From contig CAMQBP010000163.1 of NCBI GenBank assembly GCA_946999025.1, forward strand, positions 1-5,258: a stretch of 5,258 nucleotides of DNA, in the 5' to 3' direction. Made by a program: the position numbers and the translations under genes. Shown one piece after another: positions 1 through 5,258 of this stretch. Position 1 is the stretch's first letter. The number at the start of each line of letters is the position of its first letter. The stretch comes from an uncultured Prevotella sp. Its GTDB lineage: Bacteria; Bacteroidota; Bacteroidia; Bacteroidales; Bacteroidaceae. A model generated the notes under the pieces. The model did not search any database. It was not told where the DNA came from and saw only the letters and a program-made list of their open reading frames with translations.

Positions 1-12
1 TTTCTATTTTAG

Positions 13-37
13 CACTTTTGGAGACCCCTAAAAAGTG
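13..37. repeat. Imperfect inverted repeat near the left window edge
   Basis: The arms cacttttgg (13-21) and cccctaaaaagtg (25-37) pair as CACTTTT with AAAAGTG. Two further G-C pairs are possible if t29 and a30 bulge out. It is the third hairpin in a row in the 216-bp gene-free left flank. It could be a weak structural element or the remnant end of a mobile element. No transposase, target duplication or partner end is visible, so only the inverted repeat is claimed. Confidence 0.3.
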
Positions 38-81
38 TCAGAAATGTTGACAAAAAACAAAAAAAAGAATATTGTAGGTAC

Positions 82-107
82 ATAGGGAATTAGCTGAAAT
101 TCCCTAT
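82..107. repeat. Perfect 10-bp hairpin downstream of the susCD terminator
   Basis: The arms atagggaatt (82-91) and aattccctat (98-107) are perfectly complementary around the loop agctga. On the minus strand a run of eight U (complement of 59-66) comes only 15 nt after the stem, farther than in a standard intrinsic terminator. It could be a back-up terminator, a transcript-stabilising hairpin, or the terminator of a gene left of the window. On the plus strand no T-run follows. Confidence 0.45.
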
Positions 108-143
108 AATAGAAGCAAGGACTATTGAAAGCGACAACACAAA

Positions 144-182
144 GGATAAGCCCATTATCGAATTTCTCTAATGAGCTTATCC
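144..182 (-). terminator. Probable terminator of the susCD operon
   Basis: The arms ggataagc (144-151) and gcttatcc (175-182) pair perfectly. After one C/A mismatch the stem continues with catta (153-157) pairing taatg (169-173), giving 13 base pairs around an 11-nt loop. The repeat begins 35 bp downstream of the susD stop codon in the transcription direction. On the minus strand it is followed by TTTGTGTTG, a modest U-rich tail. Position and stem support intrinsic termination, but the tail is imperfect. Confidence 0.6.
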
Positions 183-216
183 TATTTAAGAAGGTTGTAG
201 CATTTACATGTATCGA

Positions 217-1950
217 TTATTTCAGCACTACACCACTATTGTCCGTAGGGTTTTGGGTCAGTGTACCAGGATATGCGTTAATCGCCTTTTGTGGTATGTA
301 ATAGGTTACTCTGTAGTCGGTAGCGGGAATGTCTTCCTGTTGTCGATGTGGTCCAGGGTAATGGCGCGTCAAGGATTTTCCGTTTCTGAACACGTCATAG
401 CTGCGTTCGGCTTGGAAGGCCAGTTCTAACTGCCGCTCTTTGTCTATTCTCATACCAGCATTCGAAGCGTCAAGCGATGGATACCCAGCATTAGGTATGG
501 AACGTTCTCTAATGGTGTTAAGGTCAATGCGTGCCTTTTCGTATTCCCCTAACTTCGCGTAAGCTTCAGCTCGATTCAAGTATATTTCGCCCAGTCGACT
601 GATGATAGGTGAATGAAGGTGTGAATCTTCACCCTCACGTGAACATTTCACGATGTAGAATTGAGGGTAGGCACGATTTAGATTGATGTAAAAATCAATC
701 ATACCAGCATATTCTTTTCCGTGATACACAATCTTATACGTTTCCTGTTGCTCGTCTATTGGCTTCAGGTCATAAGTGATTGTGCTCTCCTTTTCAGTCT
801 TTTCAATACATTTTACATCTTTTCCATTACGCTGAATATCAAACTGCGCATAGTTGCGATCGCCTTTCTCGTTTTGGTAAACAAACCGAAAAACTTCAGT
901 CTTCTTATCCCCGTAGGTAGGCTCAATGAAGGCGGCGCGTGCATCTATGATGCGAGAGTGACCAGGACGCCAGTCATTTCGACCTGTTTCGTTGAGCAAG
1001 TCAATATATTTGGCACTGGCATACATTTCACCCCAACCCATTCCACCTATGTTGGCGTACATTCCACCAATGCCGTAATAGTGGTCGTAGCCAGAGAATT
1101 CAGATGCTACTCGCTTAACTACAAAGATAGACTCCTTGTTATTTTCTGGTGCAAAGGTGTTATATTTCATAAAATTATCGCGTGACAGCAGTTGGTACTT
1201 CTTTGAGTTGATGACCTTATCAGCGTATTCTACCGCCAACTTGGCATACTCTCGGTTTGGGTTTTCATAGGTACCGCTCATATAGAGATAAACCCTCGAC
1301 AGTAACGCTTGCGCTGCTTCCTTTGATGCATAGGCAGGACCTTTGTCAATAGTCATTAGCTTTTCGGCTTGTTTCAGGTCATTGATAGCTTGTTCATAGG
1401 TAGCCTTTACAGTGGCACGGTTGTCAAGATGAAGGTTTTCTAATACGTCATCGGGTGTACCGTTGACGATGGGAACGCCCAAATTCTTGTCGGGTGCTTG
1501 ATAATAAGGTCTACCGTATGCGCGACAAAGATAGAAGTACATCATGCCTCGCACGAAATAACATTCCCCTAACTGGTTGTCTATCTCTTTTCCTTGTCCT
1601 TCCTTTACCATTTTGAGGATATTCGAAGCCTGTGCTATGGCTTTGTATCCCTGATCCCAGAAGCTTTGCAAGCGGTAGTTGTTGGGGGTTCTTGAGAAGG
1701 AAATAAACTCAAAGAAAGCATCTGTAGAAGAACCACGTATCATCATGTTGTCGCCCGCATATTCGCCACACCTGTGCATGGGGTCTGACCACGACTTGAG
1801 TTGTGCGTACATGCCTGTTACTAAGGCGTCGAGATTTTCACTCGGATTTTCTTCTACTTGTTTAGACTGCATCTGTGTTGCAGGCAACCTTTCGAGGTCG
1901 CAAGCTGTCAGTGAAATGGCTGCCAGCCATATAATCCATATTTTTTTCAT
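217..1950 (-). CDS. RagB/SusD-family nutrient-uptake surface lipoprotein
   Basis: This 577-aa protein is predicted to be the ligand-binding lipoprotein that sits as a lid on the SusC barrel. A lipoprotein signal peptide spans residues 1-16, with lipobox LTAC and lipidated Cys17, followed by DLERLP as is common at SusD N-termini. The N-terminal SusD-like domain covers about 40-250 and includes WDQGYKAIAQASNIL, the TPR-type helix GECYFVRGMMYFYLCRAYG and KEAAQALLSRVYLYM. The RagB/SusD C-terminal domain covers about 270-577, with NKESIFVVKR, ISRLGEIYLNRAEAYAKLG, LNTIRERS, IDKERQLELAFQAERSYDVFRNG and IPQKAINAYPGTLTQNP. A beta-rich, charged segment at about 340-416 separates conserved blocks. The gene lies 15 bp behind susC and has no promoter of its own that I can see, so it is presumably cotranscribed and possibly translationally coupled. 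It is complete, stopping in TAA. The ligand (glycan, peptide or other) cannot be inferred from the sequence. Confidence 0.97.
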   Translation of the reverse strand: MKKIWIIWLAAISLTACDLERLPATQMQSKQVEENPSENLDALVTGMYAQLKSWSDPMHRCGEYAGDNMMIRGSSTDAFFEFISFSRTPNNYRLQSFWDQGYKAIAQASNILKMVKEGQGKEIDNQLGECYFVRGMMYFYLCRAYGRPYYQAPDKNLGVPIVNGTPDDVLENLHLDNRATVKATYEQAINDLKQAEKLMTIDKGPAYASKEAAQALLSRVYLYMSGTYENPNREYAKLAVEYADKVINSKKYQLLSRDNFMKYNTFAPENNKESIFVVKRVASEFSGYDHYYGIGGMYANIGGMGWGEMYASAKYIDLLNETGRNDWRPGHSRIIDARAAFIEPTYGDKKTEVFRFVYQNEKGDRNYAQFDIQRNGKDVKCIEKTEKESTITYDLKPIDEQQETYKIVYHGKEYAGMIDFYINLNRAYPQFYIVKCSREGEDSHLHSPIISRLGEIYLNRAEAYAKLGEYEKARIDLNTIRERSIPNAGYPSLDASNAGMRIDKERQLELAFQAERSYDVFRNGKSLTRHYPGPHRQQEDIPATDYRVTYYIPQKAINAYPGTLTQNPTDNSGVVLK

Positions 1951-1965
1951 TGTAGATAAGTGTCT

Positions 1966-4900
1966 TTAGAATGTTAGATTAAGTCCCAGCATAAATTTCC
2001 GTACCATGGGATATACATAGGTTCCTCCAGTATTCATCACGCTCAGTACACCCTTGTCGTTAGTTCCTGCAGGTAATTCAGGATCTACTCCAGAATAATT
2101 GGTAATGGTAAATAGGTTTTCTCCCGTTAGTGATATGCGCATATTCTTAATGCCAAAGCGGTTCATGTCTACATTATAGCCTAATGTGAGTGAGCGCAAC
2201 TTTAAGTAGTCGCTACTCTCAAGATATCGAGATGAAGCTTGGTTACCTTTATCTTGGTTGTTGTACAAGGCTCTTGGGTGCGTAGCTTCATCGTTGGGCT
2301 TTTGCCAACGTGTCCATCCGCTTTGTAATTTCATCTGATTGCGGTCGCCAGCGTATGCTCCATCCGAGTCGAATTCTTGTCGATAGTAGCTGTATATCTG
2401 TCCTCCAATGGAATAACCAAAGTTGGCATGCAAGTCAAAGTTCTTATAAGAAAGAGCTGTTGAGACGCTTCCGAATAAGTCGGGCGAGGCTTTACCGCAT
2501 TTGAAATCCGATGCCTTGGCATAGTTCGACGTGGTTACCTTATTGCCGTTTTTGTCTGTAGTGTACCACATAGGGCGTCCGTCTTCCTTGTTTACGCCTG
2601 CCCACTCTTTCATATAATATGTATCAACGGGCTCGCCAATTTCCAAGATACGCTGTGCTGTACCAGCTATGTTTGTTCCATCGCTAATCAAAACAGGCTT
2701 TACAATGTAGTTACCGTTATCATCCAACTGTTTGTAAAGGTCACGCAATTCGTTGGCGTTGTGTGTAAGATTCAAATCAACAGCCCATGTAAGATCTTTG
2801 GTTCTGATGATATCACCGCCTAAGGTCAGCTCTACTCCTGTGTTGCGCATCTTGCCTATGTTCTTCCAAATGCTCGTCACGCCAGTCAATCCTGTGACGG
2901 GTACCTTGTAGAGAATGTTGCTGGTATTCTTTACATATCCGTCTAGCGTCAGACGAATGCGGTTTTTGAAAAGCGATAAGTCTAAGCCAATGCCCGAAGT
3001 GAATGTCTTTTCCCATGTGAGGTTGGGGTTTCCAACCTGACTAATGAGTGCACCAGGCGTACTATCGTAATTTACACCTACTGAGTAAAGCGAATAAGAG
3101 GGATACAACTCAATAGGAACGTTACCAACAGAACCGTAAGATGCACGCAGCTTCAGCAAGTCCACACATTCTAATGTGAACCATTTTTCGCGGTTAACAC
3201 TCCACGCTCCACTGACGGAGAAGAAGTTGCCATAGCGATTGTTGATACCGAAATTGGATCTACCGTCACGACGCAGTGAAAGTTCTGCAAACAGCTTGTC
3301 ATCGTATGAATACTTCCATTGTGTGAACAAAGACTGCTTTGCCCATGCTGTTGGCGCGCCTTTCAGTTTTTCAGGCTTAGAGGTTGTGCTGAGAGATTCA
3401 AACCCTTGCACAAATCCTGTACCATATGCGTCAACATAATTATGCTCGTAGTCGTTGAACTCGTATGCGAGCATACCGGAAACACGATGTGCCTCAAAAA
3501 CTTTTTCAAATCTTAAGATTTGGCTGGAGTATCTGCGAACCCAACTTTCTCTCCATTCGGTGATACGTCCATGTGTGTCTCCTCCTGCTGCGCTCGAACG
3601 TGGGTCGTAGTATCCATGATTTTCAAGGTTGCTATAGCGATAGTTGTTAGACGACGTGAACGACAACCAATCGGTAAAATCTATTTTGAAATCCAATCCA
3701 CCTACCACTTCGTATTGTTTCTCTTCGTTGTGGTTCCATTGCAAATCGTATAGATAGTTGGTTCCCTTGCTGTTTACCCAACCCGAATATTGGTTAGGTA
3801 CCAAGTTTCCTTGTTCGTCATAAGGACTATCCCAAGGCATCATGTAGAACATTGAGCCTACATCGTGTTGCTTGTCGGAAACGTTGCGAAGCGAGCCACT
3901 GAACGAAGGTGTGATGCTAAGCCAACGGGTTGGTTGGTACGACATACTCATGCGAGCCGAATATCGATCGTAATCGTAGCCTTTTACTGCACCCTCTTCA
4001 TTGTAATAGCCTAAAGAGAAAAATGATTTTAACTTATCATCTCCACCTGAAACAGTCAGGTTGTAGTCTTGTGTGAAGCCAGTTTGTGTAGCCAACTTAA
4101 ACCAATCGAAGTCTTGGTTTCTAAGGTCAGGCGTCCATCTCTTGAACTTAACTTGGTCTACATTGGCAAACGACTTGTAGAAATCGTAGAACTCGGCACC
4201 GTCCATCATTTGCATATGACCGCGACTCAGCGTGCTGATACCTGTCTTCGCTGTGATATTGAAGGCTGTTCGACCACTTTTAGCCTTTTTAGTGGTTACA
4301 ACTATTACACCATTGGCACCTTCCGACCCATATATGGCTGTTGAGGCTGCATCTTTCAAGACAGTTAAGCTCTCAATATCTGCAGGGTTTAATTCTCCAG
4401 GACTGTTACCAACGATGATGCCATCGATGACCCACAATGGGGCTGTAGCACCGTTGATAGAGGTTTGCCCACGTATCACAATTGCTCCCGAAGTTCCTGG
4501 TTGACCGCTTCCCGGTGCAACATAGACTCCTGCTGCTTTTCCATTAAGCATGTTTTCTACAGAGGCAGATGTGATATCTTTGAGCTTTTCGCTCTTAATA
4601 TTAGCCATGGCACCCGTCAAACTCTCTTTGCGTTGTGTTCCATAGCCTACCACTACTACTTCTGAAAGTTCTGTTTCTTGTGGTTGCAAGGTGACTATCA
4701 TGCCGTCTGTAGCCACTACCGTCTGGTCGGTAAAACCGACATACGACAAAGTGATGCGATTGTTTTTCTTGCTAAGCGTTAGGGTAAAATTACCATCAGC
4801 ATCGCTTATGGTTTTGTTGGCAGTACCTACTTCGGTAATAGTTACACCGATGAGTGGCTCACCTGTCTTGTCTACTACCTTTCCTCTCACTCCATTTTGC

Positions 4901-5034
4901 TGAGTTGAGGCTGCGATTGTTTGTTTTGGAGGTGCCGTATGCCCATGATTAGCAAAGACCAAACATGGTAAAGCGATGGCACAGACGAGCAACAAGCTTC
5001 TTGCTTTAGCGTCAATAGTCATTAGATCACACAT
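1966..5034 (-). CDS. SusC/RagA-family TonB-dependent outer-membrane transporter
   Basis: This 1022-aa protein is predicted to be the TonB-dependent outer-membrane barrel that imports a ligand delivered by its SusD partner. Residues 1-28 look like a Sec signal peptide, with a hydrophobic core LLLVCAIALPCLVFA and likely cleavage after VFA. Residues about 48-120 form a carboxypeptidase-D regulatory-like beta-sandwich (GKVVDKTGEPLIGVTI, then DADGNFTL, then LSYVGF). Residues 124-136 (SEVVVVGYGTQRK) lead into the plug, about 137-250. The SusC/RagA signature is at 215-246, with NPADIESLTVLKDA and AIYGSEGANGVI. The remainder is a 22-strand-type barrel ending in a C-terminal Phe (LGLNLTF). The length is normal for the family. 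There is no STN domain, which argues against sigma/anti-sigma signalling. The start at 5034 is preceded by an A-rich run (AATCAAAAA); an in-frame ATG at 5022 would give a signal peptide four residues shorter. susD follows after 15 bp. The family assignment is firm; the substrate is unknown. Confidence 0.97.
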   Translation of the reverse strand: MCDLMTIDAKARSLLLVCAIALPCLVFANHGHTAPPKQTIAASTQQNGVRGKVVDKTGEPLIGVTITEVGTANKTISDADGNFTLTLSKKNNRITLSYVGFTDQTVVATDGMIVTLQPQETELSEVVVVGYGTQRKESLTGAMANIKSEKLKDITSASVENMLNGKAAGVYVAPGSGQPGTSGAIVIRGQTSINGATAPLWVIDGIIVGNSPGELNPADIESLTVLKDAASTAIYGSEGANGVIVVTTKKAKSGRTAFNITAKTGISTLSRGHMQMMDGAEFYDFYKSFANVDQVKFKRWTPDLRNQDFDWFKLATQTGFTQDYNLTVSGGDDKLKSFFSLGYYNEEGAVKGYDYDRYSARMSMSYQPTRWLSITPSFSGSLRNVSDKQHDVGSMFYMMPWDSPYDEQGNLVPNQYSGWVNSKGTNYLYDLQWNHNEEKQYEVVGGLDFKIDFTDWLSFTSSNNYRYSNLENHGYYDPRSSAAGGDTHGRITEWRESWVRRYSSQILRFEKVFEAHRVSGMLAYEFNDYEHNYVDAYGTGFVQGFESLSTTSKPEKLKGAPTAWAKQSLFTQWKYSYDDKLFAELSLRRDGRSNFGINNRYGNFFSVSGAWSVNREKWFTLECVDLLKLRASYGSVGNVPIELYPSYSLYSVGVNYDSTPGALISQVGNPNLTWEKTFTSGIGLDLSLFKNRIRLTLDGYVKNTSNILYKVPVTGLTGVTSIWKNIGKMRNTGVELTLGGDIIRTKDLTWAVDLNLTHNANELRDLYKQLDDNGNYIVKPVLISDGTNIAGTAQRILEIGEPVDTYYMKEWAGVNKEDGRPMWYTTDKNGNKVTTSNYAKASDFKCGKASPDLFGSVSTALSYKNFDLHANFGYSIGGQIYSYYRQEFDSDGAYAGDRNQMKLQSGWTRWQKPNDEATHPRALYNNQDKGNQASSRYLESSDYLKLRSLTLGYNVDMNRFGIKNMRISLTGENLFTITNYSGVDPELPAGTNDKGVLSVMNTGGTYVYPMVRKFMLGLNLTF

Positions 5035-5108
5035 TTTTTGATTAGGTTATTGGTTAATATTAATGAATAATCATTGTAAAAATGCAAAGTCAAAAAGTTA
5101 ATGAGTAG

Positions 5109-5116
5109 CAAATATA
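5109..5116 (-). promoter_or_regulatory. Candidate Bacteroidota -7 promoter box for the susCD operon
   Basis: Read on the minus strand this is TATATTTG, an exact match to the Bacteroidota sigma-ABfr -7 consensus TAnnTTTG. It would start transcription near 5100-5104 and leave a 5' leader of roughly 65-70 nt before the susC start at 5034. No clear TTTG -33 element lies about 19-21 bp upstream, so the promoter may be weak or activator-dependent. A less good alternative is TGACTTTG at 5085-5092, with a TTTG 16 bp upstream at 5109-5112. This is a motif match only. Confidence 0.45.
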
Positions 5117-5147
5117 TAGCTTTTTATCGTAAGCAGTGAGCTTTTTG

Positions 5148-5179
5148 ATATATTTAACTAATGAAAATATTAAATATAT
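5148..5179. repeat. AT-rich 10-bp inverted repeat upstream of the susC promoter
   Basis: The arms atatatttaa (5148-5157) and ttaaatatat (5170-5179) are perfect reverse complements separated by 12 bp. The centre lies about 60 bp upstream of the predicted transcription start, where an activator could bind. The heptamer actaatg also occurs twice here, at 5157-5163 and 5186-5192. The whole stretch is very AT-rich, so chance symmetry is a real possibility and no specific regulator is implied. Confidence 0.3.
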
Positions 5180-5236
5180 TTTTTTACTAATGGCAAACAA
5201 AAAGGTAACTATTCAGCAATAGCCATACGCCATCTC

Positions 5237-5258
5237 CCATCCTACAATGATAGGATGG
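5237..5258. repeat. Perfect 8-bp hairpin at the right window edge
   Basis: The arms ccatccta (5237-5244) and taggatgg (5251-5258) are perfectly complementary around a six-base loop, caatga. The repeat runs to the last base, and it could extend if the next base is G, because position 5236 is C. It may be a terminator for a plus-strand or neighbouring transcript whose T-run lies outside the window. Read on the minus strand it is followed by GGAGATGG, which is not U-rich, so termination in that direction is not supported. Confidence 0.45.

Noticed and set aside
47..75. E. coli-like promoter: ttgaca, 17-bp spacer, tattgt on the plus strand
   Set aside because: Bacteroidota use -33/-7 elements rather than -35/-10. 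The spacer is an A-rich run and no gene follows; the next plus-strand reading is antisense to susD.
44..85. 13-codon plus-strand ORF in the left flank
   Set aside because: It is too short, runs through a poly-A stretch and has no supporting context.
208..429. 73-codon plus-strand open frame overlapping the susD 3' end
   Set aside because: It is mostly antisense to conserved SusD C-terminal motifs, with no promoter or family signature.
721..1185. 154-codon plus-strand open frame
   Set aside because: It lies wholly antisense to the well-supported SusD-like gene, and its translation shows no recognisable domain. It is best explained as a shadow of the real frame.
1951..1965. Possible regulatory element or small RNA between susC and susD
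   Set aside because: The gap is only 15 bp and shows no dyad or promoter motif. It is simply a tight operon junction.
1679..1969. 96-codon plus-strand open frame across the susC-susD junction
   Set aside because: It is antisense to the SusD lipoprotein signal and N-terminal domain, with no independent support.
4069..4504. Overlapping plus-strand open frames opposite the SusC plug and early barrel
   Set aside because: They are two short frames antisense to a conserved TonB receptor region. Their peptides resemble no family I recognise.

Overview
The window carries one complete SusC/SusD-type outer-membrane uptake pair from a member of the Bacteroidota. A Prevotella- or Bacteroides-like gut or oral bacterium is the best guess, although the genus cannot be fixed from this sequence. 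The phylum call rests on the susC-susD gene order, the SusC/RagA plug signature, the RagB/SusD fold motifs, A-rich translation starts in place of clear Shine-Dalgarno sites, and a TAnnTTTG promoter element.

Layout, read in the direction of transcription on the minus strand from right to left. Positions 5035-5258 are an AT-rich upstream region. It holds a probable Bacteroidota -7 box (5109-5116), a 10-bp AT-rich inverted repeat just upstream of it (5148-5179), and a GC-richer hairpin cut by the right window edge (5237-5258). Positions 1966-5034 encode the SusC-like TonB-dependent transporter of 1022 aa. After a 15-bp gap, 217-1950 encodes the SusD-like surface lipoprotein of 577 aa. Positions 1-216 contain no gene but hold three successive inverted repeats. 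The one nearest susD (144-182) is the likely operon terminator, and a perfect 10-bp stem (82-107) may act as a second, downstream one.

The two proteins are expected to work as one machine. The SusD lipoprotein caps the extracellular face of the SusC barrel and captures a ligand. SusC then imports it to the periplasm using TonB-ExbBD energy. Nothing in the window (no glycosidase, peptidase, SusE/F-like protein, HTCS, or sigma/anti-sigma gene) reveals the ligand or the regulator. SusC lacks the extra N-terminal STN signalling domain, so a trans-envelope sigma/anti-sigma circuit is unlikely.

Both genes look intact, and I see no frameshift, insertion sequence, CRISPR array or RNA gene. The window looks like an ordinary susCD locus. 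The observations most worth checking are the non-coding inverted repeats and an inserted segment in the SusD-like protein.
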